A stretch of DNA of 64,000 nt. Origin: Paenibacillus caui (GTDB taxonomy: Bacteria > Bacillota > Bacilli > Paenibacillales > Paenibacillaceae). Both the position numbers and the translations under genes were made by a program. The notes under the pieces were generated by a model. It was not told the DNA's origin, made no database searches, and was given only the letters and a program-made list of their open reading frames with translations. Positions 44,911-53,185 of this stretch are shown here, in pieces; positions within the stretch are counted from its first letter, which is position 1, and every line of letters starts with the position of its first letter. Where the stretch lies: assembly GCF_019904135.1 (NCBI RefSeq), contig NZ_JAIOGQ010000014.1:48197-112196 (forward strand). Reading direction: 5' to 3'.

Positions 44911-44988
44911 CGTTGTTTCGCTGATCTGCATGTACAGCAATACTGCTGCACCTTGGATTTTGCTTTTGTGCTTATCGCTTTTGGATGA

Positions 44989-46464
44989 TCACTTTTCGCT
45001 TATTGCTCCGCTTTTCGCTGCTGGGTGCAGAGCAAGCTTCCATACATCCAGAGACTCGAGGCTTACCGCGCCCTGCGCGAACAAATGGATGCCGAGGCTT
45101 GAGGAAGCCGGATAAATCCGGTTCGTCATCGTCTTTCTCCCCTCGTTCATAAACAGCTCTACCGAGGATGTGTCCAGGAACAGGTGCAGCCGAACCCGAC
45201 CGTCTTCCATTGGCGCAAGCTCCACTTCGCTGATCCCGCCGTTTCCGGCGCCGGCACGATTGCGGTCCATCTGCAGCTTGCCTTCGCCATGACTGTAGGA
45301 AATTTCCGTGTACTCGGCTCCGTCATCCGAGCAGCGCAGCCGAATGCCGAATGTCCCGTCCGCCTGACCGGATACATCAATAACCGCGCTGATTTCGAGT
45401 GAATCGCCTTCCAGATAAGGCAAAGCCAGCGTCCCATGTTCCGGGATAACCACGTTGGTATAGCTATGATGCTCTCCCCGCAGCGACTTCAATTCCTCGA
45501 CCGGAATAAACCGGAGCGTGCCGTCCTCAGCCAGTTTCAGCTCACGCGGCAAAGTAAACGAGCCCATCCAGCCGTCCTCCCGCTCCGGCATATCCGCTCC
45601 CCAAATGTTCATCCAGGCGTACATGATCCGGCGGCCGCGGGCGTCCACCATCGTCTGCGGAGCATAGAAGTCAAAACCGTAGTCCACGCGTTCTGCGTGG
45701 CGCAGGTCGAATTTCAAGCCGGTATAGTCGAACTTCCCGGTCCAATAAAACGTCTTTGTGATGCCCATATTCATCGGCGAAAAAATAAGAACATGATCAT
45801 CCTCGGCTCGGCCAAGCGGAAACAGATCCGGACACTCCCACATATCTCCCATCGTCCCGTCGCTTTCTGCGGCCGGACCGTGGTAATGCCAGCTGCGGAG
45901 GTCGGAAGACGAATAGAGCAGCGCTTTGCCCAGCCCGTCTTTTCCATAACCAACGACGAGGTACCACGTATCTCCTCTTTTCCATACTTTCGGGTCGCGG
46001 AAACCAAAGCATTCCTCGTCTGGCGGACCGGGGATGACCGGATTCTCCGGCAGTTTCTCAAATACGATCCCGTCGCTGCTGAACGCAATGCACTGCACTT
46101 CTTCCGGAGAATTTCCGTCCACATGTCCGGTATAGACGAGCACAAAAGTTCCCTGATCGTCCACCGCACTGCCCGACCAGCAGCCGGAAGCTCCTTCCCC
46201 TCCTTTGTCATAAGACTCGGATGGAGCAAGCGCAACCGGGAGATGCTCCCAATGCACCAAATCCCTGGATTTGGCATGGCCCCAATGCATCGCGCCCTGA
46301 AACGGGGCGTAAGGATAATGCTGATAAAACACATGGTATTCACCGTTATAATAGCTGACGCCGTTGGGGTCATTCATCCAGCCTGCAGGAGGCATCAGGT
46401 GATAATGCAGTCTGTAGCGTTCATTGCTTATTGGCGTTTTATCTTTTTCGGTTATTGGACTCAC
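44989..46464 (-). CDS. intracellular GH32 beta-fructofuranosidase (sucrase-like)
   Basis: Cytoplasmic GH32 enzyme of 491 residues, without signal peptide. The active site is complete: nucleophile in WMNDPNG (about 30-36), FRDPK (about 154-158, transition-state Asp) and the acid/base in WECPDLF (about 209-215); the C-terminal beta-sandwich has DTSSVELFMNEG near 429. It resembles SacA/ScrB-type sucrose or sucrose-6-phosphate hydrolases and would finish imported sucrose or short fructosides. The neighbouring ABC importers bring unphosphorylated sugars, favouring unphosphorylated substrates. It lies in the operon between two other GH32 genes. Confidence 0.92.
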   Translation of the reverse strand: MSPITEKDKTPISNERYRLHYHLMPPAGWMNDPNGVSYYNGEYHVFYQHYPYAPFQGAMHWGHAKSRDLVHWEHLPVALAPSESYDKGGEGASGCWSGSAVDDQGTFVLVYTGHVDGNSPEEVQCIAFSSDGIVFEKLPENPVIPGPPDEECFGFRDPKVWKRGDTWYLVVGYGKDGLGKALLYSSSDLRSWHYHGPAAESDGTMGDMWECPDLFPLGRAEDDHVLIFSPMNMGITKTFYWTGKFDYTGLKFDLRHAERVDYGFDFYAPQTMVDARGRRIMYAWMNIWGADMPEREDGWMGSFTLPRELKLAEDGTLRFIPVEELKSLRGEHHSYTNVVIPEHGTLALPYLEGDSLEISAVIDVSGQADGTFGIRLRCSDDGAEYTEISYSHGEGKLQMDRNRAGAGNGGISEVELAPMEDGRVRLHLFLDTSSVELFMNEGRKTMTNRIYPASSSLGIHLFAQGAVSLESLDVWKLALHPAAKSGAISEK

Positions 46465-46520
46465 AGCAGGTCACACTCCTATACAAATGATAAAATTTCA
46501 AATAGCGGACAGCCCTTGCC

Positions 46521-47978
46521 TTACGGGCGCCAGACGGAACGTAAAGGATAAATATTAAGCTTGGTGAACGTCACCGAACCCCCGGAAGCGAACAGCTCGA
46601 TTCCCTTGCTTTCCGGGTCTGGATAAATGAGCGAGGTGAACACGGTCTCCCCGTCATCTACAAACCACTCCACAACGCTGTCGTCGACGAAACAGCGCAT
46701 TTTCAGCGGATTGCTCCGGGTTGTTCTGACTGCTTTCAACACTTTGGCAAAATGGGCCGGCGCATCGAAACGATTGATAAGCTCGGTATAGCCCGATCGT
46801 GTCCGGTCCAAATACAGCTCTCCGCTGTCCGGACGATAGCCCAGCTTCGTTCCTTCCTGTTTCGAGCTGCGTAGCGAAATACCAAACTCCCTGACTTGCT
46901 CCCACTGTATTTCGGCTTCAATTTCATAGGACAGCCCTGCCTGAAAAATATCCAGCTTGACGACCCCATCCGCAGCCTGAACCGGACCTAAGGCTATCAC
47001 GTCTTTCCGAAGCTGTTTCAGCTCCTCCAATGGCTGCTGCACAAGCTTCGGCTCGCCGCTTCCGTCCGTCCGCAGCGACAAACTCCGGGGAATCGACATT
47101 CCGCCCTTCCAGGGATTCGTTGGCGAGGAGAAAGGATACTGCCAGTTTGAAAGCCAGCCGAGCCAGATCCGGCGTCCGTCATGATCCGGAATATCGCTAT
47201 AGCTTACCGCGGCGTAAAAATCTTGGCCATAGTCGGTCCAGCGGATCTCCTGATCCGGAGCATCACTCACGAACCGGTGCCCGTCGAAATCCCCGATGAA
47301 ATATTGAGCATGGGAACCGTCCGTTTCCTCGTTGTCTCCGATGCTGACATGAAGCACCCATTTGGCCTTCAAAGGATCGCCGTCCACAGGAAGCCGGAAC
47401 AGGTCCGGGCATTCCCATACGGCCGCCTGACAGCCCTGTCCCTCGCCGAACCGGCTTTCGAAGGTCCACTCTTTAAGATCAGGGGAGCTGTAGAAGTAGA
47501 TTTCCTTATTCACCGAAACGACCATGATCCAGCGGCCGGTTTCCTCGTGCCACAGCACCTTCGGATCGCGGAAATCCTTAAGTCCCGGATTGGGGATGAC
47601 CGGATTGCCCTGATACTTCGTCCAGCTTCGCCCCTTGTCGCTGCTGTAAGCTATGCTCTGAGACTGGAGTCCGTCCTTGTAATGCGTAAATATCGCGACA
47701 AGCCCCGGTTTGCCTCCAAAAAAACCCGTCGTATCGCGCCAGTCCACGACGGCGCTGCCCGACCAGATGTCGCCCAGCTCATCCCCCACCAAGGCAAGCG
47801 GCAAATGCTCCCAGTAGAGAAGATCCCGGCTGACCGCATGTCCCCAGCGGCCGGTGAACTGGTAAAATTGATGGTATTCGCCTTCAAAATACACCATCCC
47901 GTTCGGATCGCTCATCGGTCCTTGCGGCGGGGTAAGATGAAATTGAGGGCGGTAAAGCTCTTTGTACAGTTCAGCCAT
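46521..47978 (-). CDS. intracellular GH32 fructosidase (levanase-like)
   Basis: A GH32 enzyme of 485 residues without export signal. The nucleophile is in MSDPNG (about 23-28; Trp and Met/Asn of the usual WMNDPNG are replaced), then FRDPK (about 136-140) and WECPDLF (about 187-193). Its sequence (YRPQFHLTPPQG, GQDFYAAVSYSD, NPWKGGMSIPRSLSL) is close to the catalytic domain of the giant levanase nearby, so it is probably an exo-levanase/inulinase paralogue acting on imported fructo-oligosaccharides. I start at ATG 47978 just after the upstream gene's stop; the frame opens at 48074 inside that gene. Confidence 0.9.
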   Translation of the reverse strand: MAELYKELYRPQFHLTPPQGPMSDPNGMVYFEGEYHQFYQFTGRWGHAVSRDLLYWEHLPLALVGDELGDIWSGSAVVDWRDTTGFFGGKPGLVAIFTHYKDGLQSQSIAYSSDKGRSWTKYQGNPVIPNPGLKDFRDPKVLWHEETGRWIMVVSVNKEIYFYSSPDLKEWTFESRFGEGQGCQAAVWECPDLFRLPVDGDPLKAKWVLHVSIGDNEETDGSHAQYFIGDFDGHRFVSDAPDQEIRWTDYGQDFYAAVSYSDIPDHDGRRIWLGWLSNWQYPFSSPTNPWKGGMSIPRSLSLRTDGSGEPKLVQQPLEELKQLRKDVIALGPVQAADGVVKLDIFQAGLSYEIEAEIQWEQVREFGISLRSSKQEGTKLGYRPDSGELYLDRTRSGYTELINRFDAPAHFAKVLKAVRTTRSNPLKMRCFVDDSVVEWFVDDGETVFTSLIYPDPESKGIELFASGGSVTFTKLNIYPLRSVWRP

Positions 47979-48004
47979 CCTTGTCACACCATCCTTCCTT
48001 AAGA

Positions 48005-49672
48005 TCAGGAGGAGGGAAGAAGCATCTTCAGATCCTTGACGGTGGTCAGCCCCCCGCCGGAATACCATCCCCATGATTTGCCCGGCATTTTATAAATCCG
48101 TGTCGTTAGAGCCACTGAATCTTGAATATAGAAGGTGCACACATCATTCTCCACGATGAGGGTAAAGGAGTACGGGGTATTCGCCGTAAGCTCGATGGGA
48201 ACCTGGATATCCGGGTTTAAGGAGCCCAAAGCGTCTCCTGGAGCGGCATCGTACCGGACACGATTCTCGCCCGGTTCAAGCCTGATGCCGTATGCCTTTT
48301 CCGGTTGGTCTCCTGCGCCGAACACGATTCCGGTGTGTTTCACATCCGCATCAAAGGTAACGGTGCCGGTTATTTTAGCCGTAGCCGGAAGCTGCTCAAA
48401 TACGAGGCCGGCGAGCCCGTTTTTGCCCTGCAGTTGAATGCTTCCCTCGCTCCCTGAAGCCTCTCCCAATGTCTTGACTTCTTTAAGCGGCGCTTCTAAC
48501 GAGAACAGCTTGCCGACTTCATCCGGCACCTTCACCGCCAAGGTTTTGTCCGGGTTCTGAATCAGCTCATGCGAAGCCATGTTGCCGGCCCAGTCCCACT
48601 TCATATAATCCTTTTCATTCTGGCGGGTGGGAACCCAGCCGAACAGAAAGGTTCTGTTGCCCAGCGCGCCTGTTTTGGCCGCGTAGAAGCCTTTTCCGTC
48701 AAAAAGATCCTGTGCGGGCTTCTTCCATGGACCGTTCAGCGACTTACTCATCCGGTAATGCGTCGCGCCTTTGTCGCTGAATTCGGAGAACACCATGTAC
48801 CAGGTATCGCCGATCTTGAACAGGTCGGCGCATTCCAGCATGAAATAGTTATCCGTATCCTCAATCTTCAAGGGCTCGCGGTACTTCCAATGGCTCATAT
48901 CCTTGGACGTGAACAAGGCAAGCACTCCGCCGCTGACGCCTTTTTGTCTGGCGCTGACGAGCATCCAGTACTCCTGCTTTTCTTCGTTCCAGATGACGAA
49001 CGGATCGCGGAAATCATCCCGCTCATACCCTTCAGGCGCATAGAAGGTATCCTCCGGAACCTTCTTCCAGTTCTTCAGGTCCTTGCTGACCGCATGCATG
49101 ACGGCTTCCTTCGGCTTGTTCTCGTCAGGAAACATCCAGTTATGTCCTGTATAGTAAAAATGATAGGTATCTCCCGCCTTGATCACGCTGCCGGTCCCGA
49201 TCGCCAGGTCCTGCTTGCCGGCTTCGGAGAAAGGAATAGCTTCCGCTTTGTACGTATAATCAATCAGATTGGACGTCGTCACCTGAAAAATCGGATGAAA
49301 GCCGGGAGCGTCGTTGCGCCAGTCCTGCAAATAGTAAAGTTCAATCTGCTTTCCGTTATTAAATGGCATCACATCGCCGACCCAGCCCTCGGGCGGCTTC
49401 CAGAATATCCGGTCCGGCACCCGGACAAACGGCTGCTCGGAGGCTTGCAAGGCCGTAGCCGGGTTCGTGCTCGGAGCCGCGCTCCCGGTCGTACTCTGGG
49501 ACCCGCCGGCGGGTCCCGAATCTGTACCGGAGCTGGCCGCCCCGGCGCTGTCAGCCGGAGCGCTGATATCCGGCGCAGCTCCCTTATTACCGCCCGAACA
49601 GCCGGCAACCGTAATCAGGATGGCGCACAGCGATATCCACAAATTCTTTTTAAACGCTGATGTAATCGTCAA
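48005..49672 (-). CDS. GH32-family lipoprotein fructanase
   Basis: A 555-residue lipoprotein. Lipobox TVAGC puts the lipidated Cys at about residue 25, then a Ser/Ala/Gly/Thr-rich linker to about 80. The GH32-like propeller lacks the WMNDPNG consensus: WVGDVMPF (about 97-104) holds the presumed nucleophile Asp, DFRDPFVIW (about 219-227) the second Asp and MLECADLF (about 278-285) the acid/base. The C-terminal beta-sandwich runs to the end. This divergent branch includes sucrose/fructan hydrolases on the cell surface; endo action on levan is one possibility. It follows the solute-binding gene by 121 nt, which contains a long-loop hairpin. Confidence 0.87.
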   Translation of the reverse strand: MTITSAFKKNLWISLCAILITVAGCSGGNKGAAPDISAPADSAGAASSGTDSGPAGGSQSTTGSAAPSTNPATALQASEQPFVRVPDRIFWKPPEGWVGDVMPFNNGKQIELYYLQDWRNDAPGFHPIFQVTTSNLIDYTYKAEAIPFSEAGKQDLAIGTGSVIKAGDTYHFYYTGHNWMFPDENKPKEAVMHAVSKDLKNWKKVPEDTFYAPEGYERDDFRDPFVIWNEEKQEYWMLVSARQKGVSGGVLALFTSKDMSHWKYREPLKIEDTDNYFMLECADLFKIGDTWYMVFSEFSDKGATHYRMSKSLNGPWKKPAQDLFDGKGFYAAKTGALGNRTFLFGWVPTRQNEKDYMKWDWAGNMASHELIQNPDKTLAVKVPDEVGKLFSLEAPLKEVKTLGEASGSEGSIQLQGKNGLAGLVFEQLPATAKITGTVTFDADVKHTGIVFGAGDQPEKAYGIRLEPGENRVRYDAAPGDALGSLNPDIQVPIELTANTPYSFTLIVENDVCTFYIQDSVALTTRIYKMPGKSWGWYSGGGLTTVKDLKMLLPSS

Positions 49673-49704
49673 GCATCTCCCTCCGTTTACAGGGCAAGAC
49701 CCCC

Positions 49705-49763
49705 CTGCCGTCTCCCGCCGGAGCTACCAGCCGCCATAAAGACGGGTTCCCCCAAGAGACGGC
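49705..49763 (-). terminator. hairpin between solute-binding and GH32 lipoprotein genes
   Basis: GCCGTCTC (49705-49712) pairs with GAGACGGC (49756-49763) across a 43-nt structured loop. No T run, so more likely a stabilising or partial-attenuation structure. Confidence 0.4.
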
Positions 49764-49793
49764 ATGGGAATCCAGGCTGCCTCGTTCACACGA

Positions 49794-51155
49794 TCACTGG
49801 GTCAAAGTGATCTTGATGCCTTCTTCCAGAATGCCTTTCGCTTTGGCAGCGAAGGTGCCTACAGGCGTTCCCGATTTGATGCCTTTCATCACTTCGGCAT
49901 TGGCGTCGAAAAACTTCTCTACGCCAATCGGCGCGAACAAAATGCTCGAGGCGAGCTGATTCATTAAATCCACTTTCTCCTGGCCGTACAGCTTGACATT
50001 GTTGGCATTTGCCACTTCAAGCTCGTTCTTGGCCAACATTTTGATAAATTCGGCTCCGCCCTGTGGATTCTTCGAAACGGCCGGGATCGACCATCCGCTA
50101 AGTCCGCCTGGACCTACGCCCTGCTCTCCTTTGGGACCTGTCGGAACCGGTACAAAGTCGATTTCATAGTCGCTTTTGAACGCATTGTAGCCGCCAAACC
50201 CGTATTCCGCGCTCATGGCCAATTTGCCGTTCTTGAACTCCTTATTGAAATAGTCGCCTTCTTTGGTTCTGTCGATGAATTTGTCTTTAAGCAGCGCATC
50301 CTGGGTAAATTGCATCGCTTCTTTAACATTTTCCGAGTCGTAGTTGGTTGTAATGGTGCCGTCAGCATTGTAGGAAAGAAGGGTTTTCCCGTTCGATGCC
50401 AGCATCAGGGCATAGCCCGCATCCCACCAGCCGAAGCCGAACTGATCGATTTTGCCGTCGCTGTCCGTATCCTGAGTCAGCTCTTTAGCCACTTCGCGGA
50501 AAGCGTCCCAGGTCCAGTTCCCTTCTGCATAATACTCGGCAGGTGTCTTCACACCGTTGTCCTCAAACATCGTTTTATTATAGAAAATCACGATTGGAGC
50601 CGCCGTCGATCCTACCGCATAGGGCTTGCCGCCAAATGAGAACGCGCTGGTCACCGACTTGTTCCAAAGCGAATCTTTCAAATCGATATATTGATCGATC
50701 GGCTGCAGGATCTTTTTAAGCGGGTAGACCGGGAAGTTCTGATCGTTCGCCTGTGCCACGTCCACCTGGTCGCCCGCATTCACCATGGAGATCAAGGTAG
50801 ACTTTTGATCGCCCCATGGAACGGCTACAACGTTCACCTTGCCGCCGAATTTCTTTTCAAATTCCGGAACCGTTTCCCAGAGCGCATCGTAGGCATCCGG
50901 ATTAGTGGCTTTATTCTGTTCATATTGCTTTTTCGAGGTGTGATACAGAATGGTAATGTTCGGATTGTCCAGCTTGACTTCTTCCGGCGGCTTCTCGCTT
51001 TCCGTGCCTGTGCTTGCACTGTTTCCGCTATTGCCGGATGGCTGCGCGCTGTTTCCTCCGTTTCCGCTGTTTCCCCCGGAGCAGCCTGAAATGAGCGCTG
51101 CCAGCATAATGACCATAAGCAGCAAGGAACCAAATGATTTTCTAGTTTTTCTCAT
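49794..51155 (-). CDS. extracellular sugar-binding lipoprotein (ABC importer 2)
   Basis: Binding protein of a CUT1-type importer, 453 residues. Lipobox LISGC gives a lipidated Cys at about residue 24, followed by an Asn/Gly/Ser-rich linker. The SBP_bac_1 fold is recognisable: NAGDQVDVAQANDQNFPVYP, FGGKPYAVGS, PIVIFYNKTMFEDNGVKTP and a C-terminal GVEKFFDANAEVMKGIKSG. ATG 51155 has GGAGGG upstream; the open frame to 51248 is spurious. It follows its two permeases and precedes the GH32 genes, so the likely ligand is a fructo-oligosaccharide or sucrose. Confidence 0.92.
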   Translation of the reverse strand: MRKTRKSFGSLLLMVIMLAALISGCSGGNSGNGGNSAQPSGNSGNSASTGTESEKPPEEVKLDNPNITILYHTSKKQYEQNKATNPDAYDALWETVPEFEKKFGGKVNVVAVPWGDQKSTLISMVNAGDQVDVAQANDQNFPVYPLKKILQPIDQYIDLKDSLWNKSVTSAFSFGGKPYAVGSTAAPIVIFYNKTMFEDNGVKTPAEYYAEGNWTWDAFREVAKELTQDTDSDGKIDQFGFGWWDAGYALMLASNGKTLLSYNADGTITTNYDSENVKEAMQFTQDALLKDKFIDRTKEGDYFNKEFKNGKLAMSAEYGFGGYNAFKSDYEIDFVPVPTGPKGEQGVGPGGLSGWSIPAVSKNPQGGAEFIKMLAKNELEVANANNVKLYGQEKVDLMNQLASSILFAPIGVEKFFDANAEVMKGIKSGTPVGTFAAKAKGILEEGIKITLTQ

Positions 51156-51289
51156 TAATGAATACCCTCCCAAGCTTTTGTGGTAATAAAAACATCTGCA
51201 TGACCTAAAAACTCCCTTTTTCCCTAAACGAAACGCCCATTCATTCAAGCGGCGGCACCACCACCCTTACGGTAATCTGAAACCGTCTG

Positions 51290-52249
51290 TTACTTGATCC
51301 CTACATGCTCAATGCTTTCGGTAAAATAACGCTGGGTCAGCAGGTACAGAATAAATAGCGGCAGAATGGCAAGCAGCGCCCCCGCCTGAATGCGGGTCAC
51401 CACAGCGAGCGGATCGCTGATGGTCTGCACGTTGACCACGGACTGCAAATCGACCCGCAGGGAAGACAGCGCAATGGCAAAGTTCTTCTTTAAATTGCCA
51501 AGCAGCAGATTGGACAAATAATATTCGTTCCAGTGCCAGACGAAAGAGAACAGGAATACGGTTATAATCGAGTTTTTCGCGTTTGGCAGCATGACCCGGA
51601 AGAAGGTTTTGAACGGACCCGCTCCATCCATGTAGGCTGCGTCCTCCAGTTCAACAGGCATGCCCTTGAAGAATTGGCGGAAAATAAAGATGTACAAGCC
51701 CGATCTGAGCCCGAGTCCCAGCAGGGATGGCAGGTAGAACGACGTATAGCTTCCTACCAGGCTGACCGAATCCGGCCCTCCCGTCACAGCCGACACCAGC
51801 TTCATGATTCCAAAACCGTCGAAATACTTCATGTCCGCGTACATCGGCAGAATAATCGTCTGCACCGGGATCACAAGCGTCAGAATCACCAGCCCGAAGA
51901 GCACATTCGACAGCGGAAATTTGAATCTCGCAAATCCGTAAGCGACAAAGGCGCAGGACAGAACGTCCAAAATCCCGCACCCGAGCCCAATAAACAGGCT
52001 GTTCTTGAAGGCTCCCCAGAAATCCATAACGCGGAGCGCATCCGTAAAATTGCTCAGCGTAAATGTCTTCGGAATCCAGATTACGCTCGGGTCAAGCGCG
52101 TCGGCCGGAGCGCGCAGCGACATGCTGAGCATGTAAATCAGCGGGTAGAGCAGCTGGTAGCCCAGGGCGGCAAAGACGATGAACCGCAGAGTGGAGATGA
52201 TCAGTTTTTTCGTTCTTTTGCTGAGACGGTTCCGGAGCATTTCGTTCAT
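51290..52249 (-). CDS. carbohydrate ABC transporter permease, MalG-type (importer 2)
   Basis: Inner membrane subunit of 319 residues with six helices. The EAA loop that contacts the ATPase is EDAAYMDGAGPFKTFFRVMLPN (about 205-226, MalG-like). I begin at ATG 52249, 8 nt after GAGGAGG; longer frames overlap the preceding permease. It forms the channel with the permease at 52270-53172 for the binding protein at 49794. No ATPase gene is in the operon. Confidence 0.93.
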   Translation of the reverse strand: MNEMLRNRLSKRTKKLIISTLRFIVFAALGYQLLYPLIYMLSMSLRAPADALDPSVIWIPKTFTLSNFTDALRVMDFWGAFKNSLFIGLGCGILDVLSCAFVAYGFARFKFPLSNVLFGLVILTLVIPVQTIILPMYADMKYFDGFGIMKLVSAVTGGPDSVSLVGSYTSFYLPSLLGLGLRSGLYIFIFRQFFKGMPVELEDAAYMDGAGPFKTFFRVMLPNAKNSIITVFLFSFVWHWNEYYLSNLLLGNLKKNFAIALSSLRVDLQSVVNVQTISDPLAVVTRIQAGALLAILPLFILYLLTQRYFTESIEHVGIK

Positions 52250-52269
52250 CTGTGTTTCCTCCTCTCTCA

Positions 52270-53172
52270 TTAATCCTGCAAGTAGACGATGCGTTTCTTC
52301 AGGAACAGGTACACCACGCCGAGGAATACGGCGATCGCGAGACAATACATCCAGGCCATGGCGCTGCTGTAGCCGAACCGGACCTGGGAAAAGGCGGCAT
52401 TATAGATCATCAGGATGACCCCGTTGCCATAATCGGTAAAGGTGTCGATGATCGTGTACACGATATTCAGGAGCATCATCGGCGTCAGCATCGGCAAGGT
52501 GATTTTCCAGAACTGCTCCCACTTTCTCGCGCCCTCAAGGGAAGAAGATTCATATAAATAATCCGGTATCGTATGGAGCCCGGCCAGGAAGAGAAGCACC
52601 TGCACGCCCGACCTCCAGGTTAAATCGAAAATGCGGGATATGACGTTGTTGAAGACGCCTATGAGCTGCTGTCCAAATCCAAGCTCGGTCAGTACGCCAT
52701 CAAGGCCTCCCCCCGAGAACAGATATACGCTTTCAACTCCGCCGCGCATCCCCTGCGAGAACACATCCTCTTTCAGAATTTGCATCAATACCCCGGAAGC
52801 GATGATGACCGGCAGGAACGAAACCGCCCGCATCAGTCCTCTGCCCCTGAACTTGTTCTTAAGCAGAACGGCCACGAACAGGCTGTATACAATAATCAGC
52901 GGCACGCTGTACAGCATGTTGACCAGCGAATTGACGCCTTCGCGGATGAAAGCCGGGTCTTTATACAGCGCATATTTGAAGTTGTCCAGACCGACATAGG
53001 CGCCCTTCAGGCCCTGCGGCGTCATCTCCAGATTTTGAAATGCATACTTGAAGGAGACGATCATCGGCTTCAGGAAGAATAGAATAAATCCTAAAATCCA
53101 CGGGAAAACGAACATGAGACCGTATACCTGTTTCTTCTTCTCATAGGGTACTAACTTCCATCTTCGGATCAC
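52270..53172 (-). CDS. carbohydrate ABC transporter permease, MalF-type (importer 2)
   Basis: Inner membrane subunit of 300 residues with six helices, N-terminal start with KKQVYGLMFVFPWILGFI. The EAA motif is LYESSSLEGARKWEQFWKI (about 206-224). GTG 53172 is used as start, with GGGGGTGA upstream; the ATG nearby is out of frame. It follows the DUF5696 gene by 13 nt and precedes the MalG-type gene by 20 nt. Confidence 0.92.
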   Translation of the reverse strand: MIRRWKLVPYEKKKQVYGLMFVFPWILGFILFFLKPMIVSFKYAFQNLEMTPQGLKGAYVGLDNFKYALYKDPAFIREGVNSLVNMLYSVPLIIVYSLFVAVLLKNKFRGRGLMRAVSFLPVIIASGVLMQILKEDVFSQGMRGGVESVYLFSGGGLDGVLTELGFGQQLIGVFNNVISRIFDLTWRSGVQVLLFLAGLHTIPDYLYESSSLEGARKWEQFWKITLPMLTPMMLLNIVYTIIDTFTDYGNGVILMIYNAAFSQVRFGYSSAMAWMYCLAIAVFLGVVYLFLKKRIVYLQD

Positions 53173-53185
53173 TCATGTCACCCCC

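Noticed and set aside
45436..46551. 371-residue open frame on the plus strand
   Set aside because: Shadow of the intracellular GH32 gene.
46654..47299. Short overlapping frames within the second intracellular GH32 gene
   Set aside because: Shadows in other frames of a continuous GH32 coding region.
48569..49660. 363-residue open frame on the plus strand
   Set aside because: Shadow of the GH32 lipoprotein gene with Arg/Pro-rich composition.
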